DNA from: Neorhizobium galegae bv. officinalis
GTDB lineage: Bacteria > Pseudomonadota > Alphaproteobacteria > Rhizobiales > Rhizobiaceae
Direction of reading: 5' to 3'
Length of the DNA stretch: 64,000 nt
NCBI GenBank assembly: GCA_000985875.1
Contig: CCRI01000001.1
Span: 124,001-188,000 of the forward strand
Position numbers and translations under genes: made by a program. The notes beneath the pieces were generated by a model. It searched no databases. It saw only the letters and a list, made by a program, of their open reading frames with translations, and was not told where the DNA came from. This document shows positions 1 through 9,678 of this stretch, in pieces (within the stretch, counting starts at the first letter, position 1; each line of letters starts with the position of its first letter).

Positions 1-623
1 CGAAGGCCCGCACCGACGCCAAGGTCGAGGAATTGCTGACGCTCTTCCAGCTCGATCCGAAGACGTTCGGGCCGCGTTATCCGCACGAGCTTTCCGGCGG
101 CCAGCAGCAGCGCGTCGGGGTGGCACGGGCGTTAGCCGCCGAACCGAATGTGCTGTTGATGGACGAGCCCTTCGGGGCACTCGACCCGATCATCCGCGCC
201 AAGGCGCAGGAGGATCTGCTGGCGATCCAGAAACATTTCGGTACGACCATCGTGCTCGTCACCCACGACATGAACGAGGCCTTTCATCTCGCCGACAAGA
301 TCGCGGTGATGGACAAGGGCAGGGTGGTGCAATACGGGCCGCCGGCCGAACTGGTGCGGGCGCCGGCCACGCCCTTCGTCGAAACGCTGATCGGCGACGC
401 GGAGCGGCCGTTCCGACTGCTGTCGATCGCAAAGACCGGAGCGGCGGCGGAGCCGGGCGAGGCGGAAGGCGAGCCGATCCGCGAGGACAGGAGCCAGCAG
501 GAAGCGCTCGCCGATCTGATCTGGAGCGGCCGGGATGCGCTTCCGGTGATCTCCAGGAACGGAGTTCCAATGGGTCGGGTGACCCTCGACGCGATCCTCA
601 AGCGCGCCGCGAGGCCGCGATGA
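1..623 (+). CDS. Osmoprotectant (betaine/choline-type) ABC transporter ATP-binding protein, 5' end missing
   Basis: ATPase subunit that would energise uptake of glycine betaine, choline or a related compatible solute at the inner membrane. The reading frame is open from the window edge (first full codon at 3), so the Walker A half lies outside. Visible are the ABC signature (LSGGQQQRVGVARAL), Walker B (VLLMDEPFGALD), the H-loop (VTHDMNEA) and a C-terminal tail (DALPVISRNG.PMGRVTLDAIL) that looks like the remnant CBS-type segment of OpuA/OpuC ATPases. It overlaps the next permease gene by 4 bases (ATGA), so the two are translationally coupled. The substrate is inferred from family resemblance only. 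Confidence 0.85.
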   Translation, partial: KARTDAKVEELLTLFQLDPKTFGPRYPHELSGGQQQRVGVARALAAEPNVLLMDEPFGALDPIIRAKAQEDLLAIQKHFGTTIVLVTHDMNEAFHLADKIAVMDKGRVVQYGPPAELVRAPATPFVETLIGDAERPFRLLSIAKTGAAAEPGEAEGEPIREDRSQQEALADLIWSGRDALPVISRNGVPMGRVTLDAILKRAARPR

Positions 624-1363
624 GGGCTTGGGTGCCGGCCATCCTGCGCGGTCTTCTGCTTCTCGTGCTGATCGCCTTCCTGGTGTCGCCGGGAAGTTTC
701 GAGCCGCTGTTGAAGCCCCTCGTCCAGCCGAACGCGCCGGCGATCTACAATCAGGGTAGCCTGCTCAGCCTGACGCTGCTGCATTTGCGGACGGTCCTTA
801 TCGCAACGCTGGCCGCGACGATCATTGCCGTGCTTCTGGCGATCCTTGTTACAAGACCGTTCGGAGCCGAATTTCTGGCGCTGTCCCGCAGCCTGGTGAA
901 TATCGGCCAGACGTTTCCGCCGGTCGCGGTGCTGGCACTTGCCGTTCCGGCCGTCGGCTTCGGTGAGAAACCGACGCTGATTGCGCTTTTTCTCTACGGC
1001 CTTCTGCCGATCTTCGAGAATACGCTGACGGCGCTCACCAACCTGCCGCGGTCGGTGATGGAGGCGGCGCGCGGTTCCGGCATGACCCCTTTGCAGCGGC
1101 TCATTCAGGTTGAGCTGCCGTTGTCCCTGCCGGTGGTTGTCGCCGGCATCAGACTTTCGGTGGTGATCAGCCTGGCCACAGCGACGATCGGCTCGACGGT
1201 CGCGGCAAAGACGCTTGGCGAGGTGATCATCGCCGGGCTGCAGTCCAACAACCTTGCCTTCGTGCTGCAGGGCGGCCTGATCGTCGGGGCGCTGGCCGTG
1301 CTGATCTATGATGGGCTCTCGGCCGTCGAGGCCATGATCGCCCGCCGGACGGGTGCGGCCTAA
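620..1363 (+). CDS. Osmoprotectant ABC transporter permease (OpuCB/YehW-like)
   Basis: Inner-membrane permease of 247 residues with about six hydrophobic segments. The EAARGSGMTPLQRLIQVELPL stretch (residues about 149-169) is the EAA loop that docks with the ATPase. The size and the IGQTFPPVAVLALAVP and GSTVAAKTLGEVI motifs fit the BPD_transp_1 permeases of osmoprotectant systems. The start overlaps the upstream ATPase stop. The stop at 1363 overlaps the convergent DMT gene by 4 bases. A partner permease and binding protein would be expected upstream of the window. Confidence 0.85.
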   Translation: MRAWVPAILRGLLLLVLIAFLVSPGSFEPLLKPLVQPNAPAIYNQGSLLSLTLLHLRTVLIATLAATIIAVLLAILVTRPFGAEFLALSRSLVNIGQTFPPVAVLALAVPAVGFGEKPTLIALFLYGLLPIFENTLTALTNLPRSVMEAARGSGMTPLQRLIQVELPLSLPVVVAGIRLSVVISLATATIGSTVAAKTLGEVIIAGLQSNNLAFVLQGGLIVGALAVLIYDGLSAVEAMIARRTGAA

Positions 1364-2280
1364 CCGTGGCTGGAATCGGTCGGCACGACCGGTTCCGCGT
1401 CCTGTTTCAGGTTACCGCGGTGGAAGATGAACAGCCCGGCAATGACGATGATACCGGCGCCGATCCAGGTCTGCACATCCGGCAGGTCGCCGAAAAACAG
1501 CCAGCCGAGAATGACCGCCCAGACCAGCAGCGTATATTGCAGCGGCGCGAGCACGGACGCTGGGGCGAGCTTCAATGAGCGGGTGATGAGGAGATGCGCG
1601 ATGCAGGCGACAACGCCGAGCAGCAGCAGTGCCAGCAATTCGCCGGTATTGAACGGGCTCCAATGGCCGATGCTGAGGAAAATCCCGGCAACCAGGCCGG
1701 CAATCGTCTGCCAGGTGACGAGCGTGGCATCGGACGTCGCGCGCAGCCTGCGGTTCAGGACGAGGGTGAGCGCGAAGGACAGGCTGCCGACAAGGCCGAA
1801 GACGGAGGGCCATGCGAGCATTTCGGACGAGGGGCGCAGCGCGATCACCACACCGACGAAGCCGATGAGGACCGCGAGCCAGCGTCGCCAGCCTATCCGT
1901 TCGCCGAGCAGGAAATGCGAAAGTGCCGCCACATAGATCGGCCCCGCCATGTAGAAGGTCATCACGTCGGCGAGCGGCAGGTAGGCGACGGCGGCGTAGA
2001 AGAGCGCCAGATCTCCGGTGGCGAACAGGACGCGCAGCACCTGGAGCGGCATCCGCTCGACCTTGTACAGGGCCGATATCGGCTGGCGGGCGATCATCGG
2101 GCCAAGGATGAAGAAGGCCCCGAACGAGCGGATCACCAGGACCTGGCCGACCGAGAAGCTCGCGACCAGCCATTTGCCCATGGCGTCGTTGAGCGAAAAC
2201 ATGAAGGCGCCGAGCAGAAACAGCAGAACGCCGGCCATTGCGGCATTGCCGCCAAAGGCGGAAGAGGCTCTTTTGTCCAT
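1360..2280 (-). CDS. EamA/DMT-superfamily transporter
   Basis: About 306 residues with ten predicted hydrophobic helices in two repeated halves, the usual layout of the drug/metabolite transporter superfamily. The start at 2280 (MDKRASSAFGG) is chosen because a purine-rich ribosome-binding site precedes it and it leaves a 47-base gap to anmK; an upstream extension to 2433 would run into anmK. It lies at the end of the minus-strand cell-wall recycling run and may be co-transcribed. Whether it exports or imports a recycling intermediate cannot be told from sequence. Confidence 0.8.
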   Translation of the reverse strand: MDKRASSAFGGNAAMAGVLLFLLGAFMFSLNDAMGKWLVASFSVGQVLVIRSFGAFFILGPMIARQPISALYKVERMPLQVLRVLFATGDLALFYAAVAYLPLADVMTFYMAGPIYVAALSHFLLGERIGWRRWLAVLIGFVGVVIALRPSSEMLAWPSVFGLVGSLSFALTLVLNRRLRATSDATLVTWQTIAGLVAGIFLSIGHWSPFNTGELLALLLLGVVACIAHLLITRSLKLAPASVLAPLQYTLLVWAVILGWLFFGDLPDVQTWIGAGIIVIAGLFIFHRGNLKQDAEPVVPTDSSHG

Positions 2281-2327
2281 GGTGTTTAGGAGTCCCCCCG
2301 ACTCTGAAATTGCAATGGAATGGCCGG

Positions 2328-3443
2328 TCAGCCGGCGAGCCGCCCGCCCAGCATCGGCTTCGGTGCGCCGGTCGTGGTCGGAAAGCTGATCGGCAGGCCG
2401 CGCAGCACGCGCACCGCGAGGAATGCAAAACATTCCGCCTCGACCGCATCACCACGCCAGCCGAGCGTGTCGGCGGAAACAGCTTTGACGCCGGCACGGC
2501 TTTCGATCATCGACATGATCGTCGGGTTGTGACGCCCGCCACCGCTGACGATCAGCCGCTTCGGCCGGTGCGGCAGGAGATCGAGCGCCTTGCCGACGGC
2601 AGACGCGGTGAAGGCCGAGAGCGTCGCCGCGCCTGTCGCGTCGTCGAGACCGTCTGCCATGGCGGCAGTGAAATCGAAGCGATCGAGAGATTTCGGATAG
2701 GGTGCTGCAAGATAGGGATGTTCGAGAAGTTTGGCGAGGCGCTCCTCATCGACCTTTCCGGAAGCGCCCAGCGCGCCGTTGCGGTCCATCTCGCCCAAGC
2801 CGCGCGCCTTGATGAAATCGTTGAGCGGCGCGTTGGCCGGGCCGGTGTCGAAGGCGATCACCAGGTCCTCGCCGTCCCACCAGGTGATGTTGGCGACGCC
2901 GCCGAGATTGAGGACGGCCGTATCGCCGCTGGTATCGACGCCCCGCAGAAGAGCGGAATGATAGGCGGCGGCAAGCGGCGCGCCCTGGCCACCGGCACGC
3001 ACGTCTGCCGAGCGGAAGTCGTAGGCAACCTTGGTGCCGAGGATCGAGGCCATCAGCTCGCCATCGCCAAGCTGGCGGGTGTCGCCGAGCCGGTCCTTGG
3101 TCGGGGCGCGGTGGAGCACGCTCTGGCCGTGGAAACCGACGATGCCGATATCCGCCATGGTCAGCCCCGTACTTTCGACGAGCTGCCTAACGGCGTAGGA
3201 TTGCGCCGTTGTCAGCGCCTGTTCGGCCTCGCGGAAGATCGCCGGATCGGGTCCTTCGAAATTCCAGACGCGCGCCTGCGCCAGCGTTTCCTCCAGGAGG
3301 GTGCGGATTTCCGGCGGGTAGGGGGCGAGCGTATAGGCGCCAAAGGTTTCGATCGTCTCGCCGTCGGTCTTCAGCAGCGCCACGTCGATATTGCCGTCGA
3401 GAACGGTTCCGGTCATCAGGCCGACGGCCCAGATTGGCTCCAT
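2328..3443 (-). CDS. anmK: Anhydro-N-acetylmuramic acid kinase
   Basis: Converts 1,6-anhydro-MurNAc, released by lytic transglycosylases, plus ATP and water to MurNAc-6-phosphate in the cytoplasm. At 371 residues it matches the family length. The phosphate-binding motif [10 protein letters not shown] is at residues 8-17, FHGQ at 104-107, the catalytic region [17 protein letters not shown] carries the general-base Asp at about 147, and GGVANITWW and SGGGRHN follow. A GAGAGGAG ribosome-binding site precedes the ATG. It lies 13 bases after the serine-hydrolase stop in the murQ-importer run, and its product is the MurQ substrate. Confidence 0.95.
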   Translation of the reverse strand: MEPIWAVGLMTGTVLDGNIDVALLKTDGETIETFGAYTLAPYPPEIRTLLEETLAQARVWNFEGPDPAIFREAEQALTTAQSYAVRQLVESTGLTMADIGIVGFHGQSVLHRAPTKDRLGDTRQLGDGELMASILGTKVAYDFRSADVRAGGQGAPLAAAYHSALLRGVDTSGDTAVLNLGGVANITWWDGEDLVIAFDTGPANAPLNDFIKARGLGEMDRNGALGASGKVDEERLAKLLEHPYLAAPYPKSLDRFDFTAAMADGLDDATGAATLSAFTASAVGKALDLLPHRPKRLIVSGGGRHNPTIMSMIESRAGVKAVSADTLGWRGDAVEAECFAFLAVRVLRGLPISFPTTTGAPKPMLGGRLAG

Positions 3444-3456
3444 GGTCTAGCTCCTC

Positions 3457-4485
3457 TCAAGACTGGTAGACGAGATTGCCGACCGCCTGCCGCAAGGCGA
3501 GGATTCCGCTGTCGAAATGGCGGGTCGGATGAACGCGGTTGGTGAGCAGCGTCACGGCGCGGCCTTTGTCGAAATCGATCATCAGGCTTACGCCGGTGAA
3601 GCCGGTATGGCCGATCGTGGCGGGGCTGCATGTCGTGCCGCCCCACCAGCCTTCGAAGGGATGTTCCCAGCCATGGGTGCGCCGGTTGGAGAGCGGCGTG
3701 AGCATGAGCCGGACAGCTTCCTTCGAGGCGCCCGTGCCGTCCAAAATGCCTTCTGCGAAATCGAGCACAGAGGTCACCGTGCCGAACAGGCCAGCATGGC
3801 CGGAACCCTGCAGCGCCGCGCAGTTTTCGTCGTGCACTTCGCCGGAGAGGACCCGGTGCCGCCAGGCGCAGTCTTCGGTGGCGGCGGCGTTTTCCGGATC
3901 GGCGGACCAGGCAAAGCCCGGGCCGGGGTCGATCTCGCGGATCGTCTTTTTCGCCAGCCGTTCGAGCGCGAAGCCGAGCAGGATGAAGTTGATGTCCGAA
4001 TAGACCGGCGGACCGGCTTTCCATTCCCGCTGCAGGATGAAGGCACGCAGCAGGTCCGGATCGCGGCCATAGGTGTAGATCGGCTCGACGCCCGGAAACG
4101 GCGTTTGGTGGCCGAGGCACTGGCGGAAGGTGACCTTTCGCTCCCAGGCGTCGGCATTGTACTGGCGCAGGTCCGGCAGCAGTGTGGTAAGCAGCGCGTC
4201 TAGATCGATCGTGCCGTCGTCGGCGAGCTTCAGGATGCGCGTCGTGGTGAAGATCACCTTGGTGAGCGAGGCGAGATCGAACCAGGTGTCCACGGTCATC
4301 GGACGCTGAACGGGAATAGCTTGCGCGGAGCCGATGGCGCGGGTCATGCGCCCTTCTTTCAGATCGACAATACCGAGCACGCCGCCGGGGATGCGCTTGT
4401 CGCTGACGGCCGTCGCGAGCGGGGCGAAGGCGCGTTCAAAGACGGCGGTAAGTTCGGGATTGCCGGATGCGTTGTCGTCCATCAT
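3457..4485 (-). CDS. Serine hydrolase of the class C beta-lactamase/PBP4B fold (YbbE/YfeW-like)
   Basis: A 342-residue beta-lactamase-family protein with the S-x-x-K nucleophile motif (SLTK, residues 73-76), the tyrosine motif (YSD, 162-164) and a GHTGFTG motif near the C terminus in place of the KTG box. No signal peptide is visible, so a cytoplasmic location is likely, unlike a true penicillin-binding protein. In Bacillus subtilis and E. coli, related hydrolases (YbbE, YfeW) also sit beside murQ, which supports a role in trimming or hydrolysing imported cell-wall fragments. The exact substrate (amide, ester or peptide) is unknown. The start may be either of two adjacent ATG codons (4485 or 4482). 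Confidence 0.85.
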   Translation of the reverse strand: MMDDNASGNPELTAVFERAFAPLATAVSDKRIPGGVLGIVDLKEGRMTRAIGSAQAIPVQRPMTVDTWFDLASLTKVIFTTTRILKLADDGTIDLDALLTTLLPDLRQYNADAWERKVTFRQCLGHQTPFPGVEPIYTYGRDPDLLRAFILQREWKAGPPVYSDINFILLGFALERLAKKTIREIDPGPGFAWSADPENAAATEDCAWRHRVLSGEVHDENCAALQGSGHAGLFGTVTSVLDFAEGILDGTGASKEAVRLMLTPLSNRRTHGWEHPFEGWWGGTTCSPATIGHTGFTGVSLMIDFDKGRAVTLLTNRVHPTRHFDSGILALRQAVGNLVYQS

Positions 4486-4495
4486 CGTTACATCC

Positions 4496-6241
4496 TCAGG
4501 CTTCCGCCCGTGCCCGGTGGTCCGGTCCGTAGCTCTGCCATTGGGCAGGCGGTGGTTCGAAGCCCTGGGGGCGAACCAGCGACGGGACCTGGCGCGTATC
4601 GAGCTCGAAATGCTGGTTACGGCGCTCGATGCTCGGCACGGCGGAGATCAGCCGCTTGGTATAGGAATGCTGCGGGCTGGACAGAACAGAAGCGGCATCG
4701 CCGATCTCGACGATCTGGCCAGCATAAAGCACCGCGATGCGGTGGGCGATGCGTTCGACGACGGCCATGTCATGCGACACGAAGAGATAGGCGAGGCCGT
4801 ATTCGTGCTGCAGATCGACCAGCAGTTCCAGCACCTTGGCCTGCACCGAGACGTCCAGCGCGGAGACTGCCTCGTCGAGCACGACGATCGACGGATTGAG
4901 CATCAGCGCGCGGGCGATGCAGAGGCGCTGGCGCTGGCCGCCGGAAAATTCGTGCGGGTAACGCAGGAGGCTGTTTTCGGGCAGGCCGACGCGCTTCAGC
5001 AGCGCCACCATTTTCGCCCGCGTTTCGGCATCGATCCGGCCGCCGGCGGCGATCACCGGTTCGGTTAGGATGCTGTCGATGCGAAGCCGCGGATTGAGCG
5101 AGGCGTAAGGGTTCTGGAAAACCATCTGTACGGACGGGTCGCTGCCGTCGACGATCGCTCCGTTGTTGGCGGAAAAGCTGCCGCGGGTCGGCTTCACGAG
5201 GCCCAAGATGGCGCGGGCTGTGGTCGACTTGCCGGAGCCACTCTCGCCGACGATTGCCAGCGTCTCTCCTGGCATCAGGTCGAAGCCGACATTCTCGACC
5301 GCGTGGACCGAGCCCGGCGAGCGGGTGAGAATGCTGCCGGCCACCTTGAAGCGCACCGTCAGGCCGTCGACTTTCAGGGCAGGGACGATCGCCTCGGATT
5401 TTTCCCGGCTGAAATCGGAACGGGTGGCGCGGCCGGATTCGAAATGCGGCACGGCGCTCAGGAGATGCTGGGTATAGGGATGTTTCGGCTGGTCGAGGAC
5501 GTCGCCGAGCGGTCCCTGTTCGACCGCTTCGCCGGCCTGCATCACCATGACCTTGTCGGCGATGCCGGCGACAAGGCCGATGTCATGGGTGATGAAGATC
5601 ATCCCCATGTCGGTCTCGCGTTTCAACTCGCCGAGCAGCGCCATGATCTGGGCTTGAACCGTAACATCGAGTGCCGTGGTCGGCTCGTCGGCGATCAGCA
5701 GGCGCGGATTGCAGGCGAGCGCCATGGCGATCATGACGCGCTGGAGCATGCCGCCGGAAAGTTGGTTCGGCGTGTACTTGAGACGCCGCGCCGCATCGGG
5801 GATGCGGACGCGGTCGAGCGCGTCCTTGGCGGCGGCCGTCGCCTGCCTGCCGGTCAGCCCACGGTGCAGGCGAAACGATTCCTCGATTTGCCGGCCGATC
5901 GTCAGCACCGGGTTGAGCGAGGTCATCGGCTCCTGGAAGATCATGCCGATCTCGGAGCCGCGGATCTTTTCGAGCACCGGTTCTTGCGCCCTGGTGATGT
6001 CGAGAATGCTGCCGTCTTCGCGTTTCAGGGTGATCGAACCGCCAATGATGCGGCCGCCGCCGAAATCGACGAGACGGTTGATAGACAGCGCGGTGACGGA
6101 TTTGCCCGAGCCGCTTTCGCCGACGATCGCCAGCGTCTCGCCCGCGTCGAGGTCGAAGCTAACGCCTTTGACGATCTCGTTTTGCTTCGGATCACGTCCG
6201 AAACCGACGCGCAGGCCGGATACCGAGAGAAGCGGCGTCAT
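4496..6241 (-). CDS. Peptide-type ABC transporter, two fused ATP-binding domains (DppD-DppF fusion)
   Basis: A single 581-residue chain holds two complete ATPases of the oligopeptide family. The first has Walker A GESGSGKS near residues 41-48, signature LSGGMLQRV and Walker B LLIADEPTTALD. The second has GESGSGKSTTARAILGL, signature FSGGQRQRLCIARAL and Walker B VVLDEAVSALDVS. Fused DppDF or GsiA/YejF-type ATPases are common in alphaproteobacteria. The start overlaps the upstream DppC-like stop by 4 bases. It powers import through the two permeases and binding protein just upstream, which the context says carry muropeptides or MurNAc compounds. Confidence 0.93.
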   Translation of the reverse strand: MTPLLSVSGLRVGFGRDPKQNEIVKGVSFDLDAGETLAIVGESGSGKSVTALSINRLVDFGGGRIIGGSITLKREDGSILDITRAQEPVLEKIRGSEIGMIFQEPMTSLNPVLTIGRQIEESFRLHRGLTGRQATAAAKDALDRVRIPDAARRLKYTPNQLSGGMLQRVMIAMALACNPRLLIADEPTTALDVTVQAQIMALLGELKRETDMGMIFITHDIGLVAGIADKVMVMQAGEAVEQGPLGDVLDQPKHPYTQHLLSAVPHFESGRATRSDFSREKSEAIVPALKVDGLTVRFKVAGSILTRSPGSVHAVENVGFDLMPGETLAIVGESGSGKSTTARAILGLVKPTRGSFSANNGAIVDGSDPSVQMVFQNPYASLNPRLRIDSILTEPVIAAGGRIDAETRAKMVALLKRVGLPENSLLRYPHEFSGGQRQRLCIARALMLNPSIVVLDEAVSALDVSVQAKVLELLVDLQHEYGLAYLFVSHDMAVVERIAHRIAVLYAGQIVEIGDAASVLSSPQHSYTKRLISAVPSIERRNQHFELDTRQVPSLVRPQGFEPPPAQWQSYGPDHRARAEA

Positions 6242-7077
6242 GGTGCGGACCTCCGCGTCTTGGGATCAAGGATGTCGCGCAAGGCGTCGCCGAGCAGGTT
6301 GAAGCCGAGAATGCTGATCATGATGGCGACCGCCGGGAAGATCAGCAGCCAGGGCGCGTTTTCCATCAGGTTGCGGCTATCGGCCAGCATCAGCCCGAGC
6401 GAGGAGGCCGGCGGCTGGGTGCCGAGGCCGAGGAAGCTAAGGCCGGCCTCGGTCAGCAGGGACCACGCCAGCGCCAGCGTCACCTGAACGGTCAGTGGTG
6501 CCACGAGATTGAGGAGCAGGTGCCGGGTCAGGATGTATCTACGGCTGGAGCCGAAGGTGCGCGCGGCATCGACGAATTCGCGGGCCTTGATGGAGAGTGC
6601 CGGACCACGCACGACACGGGTGAAGATCGGCGTGTAGACGATGGCGATTGCCGCCACGCTCGTCCAGGTACCGGGGCCGACAACAGCGATGATGAGGAGG
6701 GCGAGCAGGATCGCCGGGAAGGCGAGCAGCACGTCCATGATGCGCATGACGATGCCGTCCCAGGCCTTGCCGAACCAGGCGGCGGTCAGGCCGAGCATGG
6801 TGCCGGCCAGCGTTGCGAGGGCCACCGAGCAGAAGGCGACGAGGAAGGACTGGCCGATGCCGTTCATCAGCCGGCTGGCGACATCGCGGCCGAACAGGTC
6901 GGTGCCCATCCAGTAGACGGCGTTCGGCGCATGCAGGCGGTCGATGCGGAACTGCTGCAGGGGATTGTGAGGGGTGACGCCAAACATGCCGAGCAGTGCC
7001 ACGACGACGTAGATCACCACGATCGTCCCGCCGATCCTGCCGCTGGAATGGCTGAAAATTGCACGCAGCATCGACAT
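6238..7077 (-). CDS. Peptide-type ABC transporter permease (DppC-like)
   Basis: A 279-residue permease with an N-terminal helix, the DppC hallmark phrase VYWMGTDLFGRDVASRLM (residues 53-70), five further helices and the EAA loop (REFVDAARTFGSSRRYI). It shares one base with the DppB-like stop (TGATG coupling) and overlaps the ATPase gene by 4 bases, so the operon is tightly packed. The fold is certain from sequence; the transported compound is inferred from the murQ-anmK context. Confidence 0.93.
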   Translation of the reverse strand: MSMLRAIFSHSSGRIGGTIVVIYVVVALLGMFGVTPHNPLQQFRIDRLHAPNAVYWMGTDLFGRDVASRLMNGIGQSFLVAFCSVALATLAGTMLGLTAAWFGKAWDGIVMRIMDVLLAFPAILLALLIIAVVGPGTWTSVAAIAIVYTPIFTRVVRGPALSIKAREFVDAARTFGSSRRYILTRHLLLNLVAPLTVQVTLALAWSLLTEAGLSFLGLGTQPPASSLGLMLADSRNLMENAPWLLIFPAVAIMISILGFNLLGDALRDILDPKTRRSAP

Positions 7078-8039
7078 CAGTTGCCCTCACCGAGCCGGAT
7101 GCGCGGATCAAGCGTCACATAGGCGAGGTCGACGAGCAGGTTGACCACCATGAAGTTGAAGGCAATGAACAGCACGCAGCCCTGCACCAGCGCGTAATCG
7201 CGCTGCAGGATCGCTTCGAGGACGAGACGGCCGAGGCCGGGCAGGGCGTAGATCTGTTCGACCAGCACGGCGCCCCCGAGCAGGTAGCCGAATTCGACGC
7301 CGCTCAACGTGACGACCGGGATCAGGGCGTTCGGCAGTGCATGGCGCCAGATGACGCTGCGTTTCGGCACGCCCTTCGAGCGGGCGGTGCGAACATAGTC
7401 GTCGCTGAGCACATCGAGCATGGCGGAGCGGGAGATGCGGGTGACGGAGGCAGCGAAGGCGAAGCCGAGCGTGATCGCCGGCAGGATCATCTGGCCGAGA
7501 TTGCGCAATGGATCGGTGAACAGCGGCGTGAATTCGCCCATCGTGGGCAGGATGCCGAAGCCGGCCGACAGAGCATAGATGATCAGCAGGCCGACGACGA
7601 AATTGGGGGTCGATTGGCCGATCATCGCGAAGATTCGCACTGCAAGATCGGACATCTTTTCGTTGCGGGTGGCGGCGAACACGCCGGCAGGCAGGCCGAC
7701 GAGAAGCGCCACGCACATCGACATCAATGCGAGCTGCAGCGTCAGCGGAAAACGTTCGAGGATGATGGTGAGAGCCGGCTTGCCGTGGATGACGGAAATG
7801 CCGAGATCGCCCTGGAGGACGCCCAGAAGCCAGCTCCAGTATTGCACCAGGATCGGCTTGTCGATGCCGAAATAGGCGGAGAGCGCAGTCCGCTGCGCAG
7901 GCGTCAGCAGGCCGGCCTCGGTGCCGAGCATCGCGGTGATCGCGTCGCCCGGCACCAATCGAATTGCGACGAACACGAGGATGGAAACCCCGAGCATCAC
8001 GAGCGGAAACGTCAACAGCCGTCGCGCCAGGTAACTCAT
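7077..8039 (-). CDS. Peptide-type ABC transporter permease (DppB-like)
   Basis: A 320-residue inner-membrane permease starting MSYLARRLLTFPLVMLGVS, with the typical DppB first helix and periplasmic segment (VPGDAITAMLG) and the EAA loop (DYVRTARSKGVPKRSVIWRHA). It lies 41 bases downstream of the binding-protein gene. It pairs with the DppC-like permease to form the channel. The family also carries nickel, glutathione and microcin-type substrates, so specificity comes only from the neighbours. Confidence 0.93.
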   Translation of the reverse strand: MSYLARRLLTFPLVMLGVSILVFVAIRLVPGDAITAMLGTEAGLLTPAQRTALSAYFGIDKPILVQYWSWLLGVLQGDLGISVIHGKPALTIILERFPLTLQLALMSMCVALLVGLPAGVFAATRNEKMSDLAVRIFAMIGQSTPNFVVGLLIIYALSAGFGILPTMGEFTPLFTDPLRNLGQMILPAITLGFAFAASVTRISRSAMLDVLSDDYVRTARSKGVPKRSVIWRHALPNALIPVVTLSGVEFGYLLGGAVLVEQIYALPGLGRLVLEAILQRDYALVQGCVLFIAFNFMVVNLLVDLAYVTLDPRIRLGEGN

Positions 8040-8080
8040 TCGTTCACCAACCTCGTATCCGTACCGTCATGCTTTCGCGA

Positions 8081-9601
8081 TTACTGCAACGTGACCTTGC
8101 TCAGGCCGAACAGAGAGCCTTCCGGCGTCGGCACGAAGCCCTGAACATTCTTCTGCTGTGCGGTGTAGCTGTAGGACGTGTAGAGCCAGACCCAGGGCGA
8201 GACTTCGGCGAGGTGTTTTTCGAAATCGGCGAAGATAACCTTGCGCTTGGCAGGATCGGTCTCGACACGGCCCTTCTGCATCAGGCTGTCCAGCGTGTCG
8301 TCGATATAGTTGGCGACCTTCTGCAGGTTGCCGGTCTTGGTCCAGTAACGGTTGTACATGGAGTATGGATCGGCACGGCCGCCGTTCAGCGCCACCGCCA
8401 TGTCGAAGTCACCCTTCAGCCAGGCATCAACATAGACGTTGAGCTCCATCATCTTGATGTTGAGCTTGACGCCGATTTCGGCGAGCTGGGACTGGAGGAC
8501 CTGCGCTTCGGCGGCCGCAGTCGCAGGCTCGCCATTGGCGGCGATCACGGTGGCGGTAAAGCCGTTCGCAAAGCCGGCGTCGGCCATCAGCTTCTTCGCC
8601 TTGGCGATATCCTGCTTGTAGCAGAAGAGCGCGCTGGCATCGGACGTGTAGCCGGGCATGGTCAGCGGACCGGTGACCTTGCCTTCGCCGACCGAAGCCG
8701 TGTCGAGCACGTCCTTGCGGTCGATGGCGCAGGAGATTGCCTGGCGCACGGCAAGCACGTCCATCGGCTTGCGGGACGGGTTCATCTGCAGCACGTGGTA
8801 GGCGAGAACCGGGGTGCGGTTGAGCACCAGGCTGGCTTCCTTCGGCACGAGCGTGGCGACCAGCGGATCGTTGATCAGCGCGAAATCGACCTGCTTGGTG
8901 CGAAGTGCCGCGAGGATCGCGGTCTCGTCCGGCAGGACGCTTATGTCGATGCCATCGATCGCGACCTTGCCGCCGGCCCAGTCCTTGTTGACGGAGAGCG
9001 TTTCCTTGGAGTTCGGCTCCCACTTGTCGAGCTTGAACGGGCCGGAGCCGAGCGCCTTGGTGCCGATGGTGCCGGCAGCGATTTCAGCGGCGGGTACGAT
9101 GGCGGCGTTGATGCTGGCCATGGCGGTCAGGAGCGGCACGTCGGGCTGCGACAGCTTGAAGACGACCGTTGCCTGGTCCGGCGTCTCGATCGAGGCGATC
9201 GACAGGAAGTTGGCGCGCGCGGCAGCCGCAGTCTTTTCGTCGAGAAGGCGCTCGAAGGAGGCCTTCACGTCGGCTGCCGTCACAGGCTTGCCGTCCTGGA
9301 ATTTTGCATTGGGGTTGAGCTTGAAGGTGATCTGCTTGGCGTCGGCCGCGAATTCCCACGAAGCTGCGACCGCCGGGACGATCTGCAGATCCTTGTCGAA
9401 GCGCACGAGCGGCTCATAGATCAGTTCCAGCAGGCGGATCGAGGAAAACGCGGTCTGCTTGTGCGGATCAAGGCCGGTCGCATCCTGCTTCCACGCCATT
9501 TTGAGCGACGCGGCAGAGGCCGGCGAGGCGATTGCGGTCGCGCCGATGGCAACCGCCAGCGCAAGGCCGGACAGCAATTTAGTCGAAAGATGTCTTCCCA
9601 T
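8081..9601 (-). CDS. Family 5 extracellular solute-binding protein of the muropeptide-type importer
   Basis: About 506 residues with a clear Sec signal peptide (positive start, hydrophobic run, cleavage near ASPASAASLK). It has the DppA/OppA layout, including an early YEPLVRFDKDLQIVPAVAASW block and DGKPVTAADVKASFERL. The start at 9601 is set by the GAGGGAGAA ribosome-binding site 6-8 bases upstream and by the position of the signal peptide; an ATG at 9649 would bury the signal. It lies 78 bases after murQ. In E. coli the relative MppA binds murein tripeptide, so cell-wall peptides or MurNAc-peptides are the likely ligand here, by inference. Confidence 0.9.
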   Translation of the reverse strand: MGRHLSTKLLSGLALAVAIGATAIASPASAASLKMAWKQDATGLDPHKQTAFSSIRLLELIYEPLVRFDKDLQIVPAVAASWEFAADAKQITFKLNPNAKFQDGKPVTAADVKASFERLLDEKTAAAARANFLSIASIETPDQATVVFKLSQPDVPLLTAMASINAAIVPAAEIAAGTIGTKALGSGPFKLDKWEPNSKETLSVNKDWAGGKVAIDGIDISVLPDETAILAALRTKQVDFALINDPLVATLVPKEASLVLNRTPVLAYHVLQMNPSRKPMDVLAVRQAISCAIDRKDVLDTASVGEGKVTGPLTMPGYTSDASALFCYKQDIAKAKKLMADAGFANGFTATVIAANGEPATAAAEAQVLQSQLAEIGVKLNIKMMELNVYVDAWLKGDFDMAVALNGGRADPYSMYNRYWTKTGNLQKVANYIDDTLDSLMQKGRVETDPAKRKVIFADFEKHLAEVSPWVWLYTSYSYTAQQKNVQGFVPTPEGSLFGLSKVTLQ

Positions 9602-9678
9602 TTTTATTCTCCCTCTTTTGATATTTGTTCGTCGTCTGGACCCAGCCACATTCGAGCAGCGGCCGTCATTCAGCAGCT

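Noticed and set aside
2238..3545. A 435-codon plus-strand frame over anmK
   Set aside because: Antisense shadow of anmK; composition is Arg/Gly-rich with no motifs or ribosome-binding site.
3457..4485. True beta-lactamase (antibiotic resistance)
   Set aside because: No signal peptide and no KTG box, and the gene sits in a recycling operon next to murQ-type genes where YbbE/YfeW-like hydrolases are usual.
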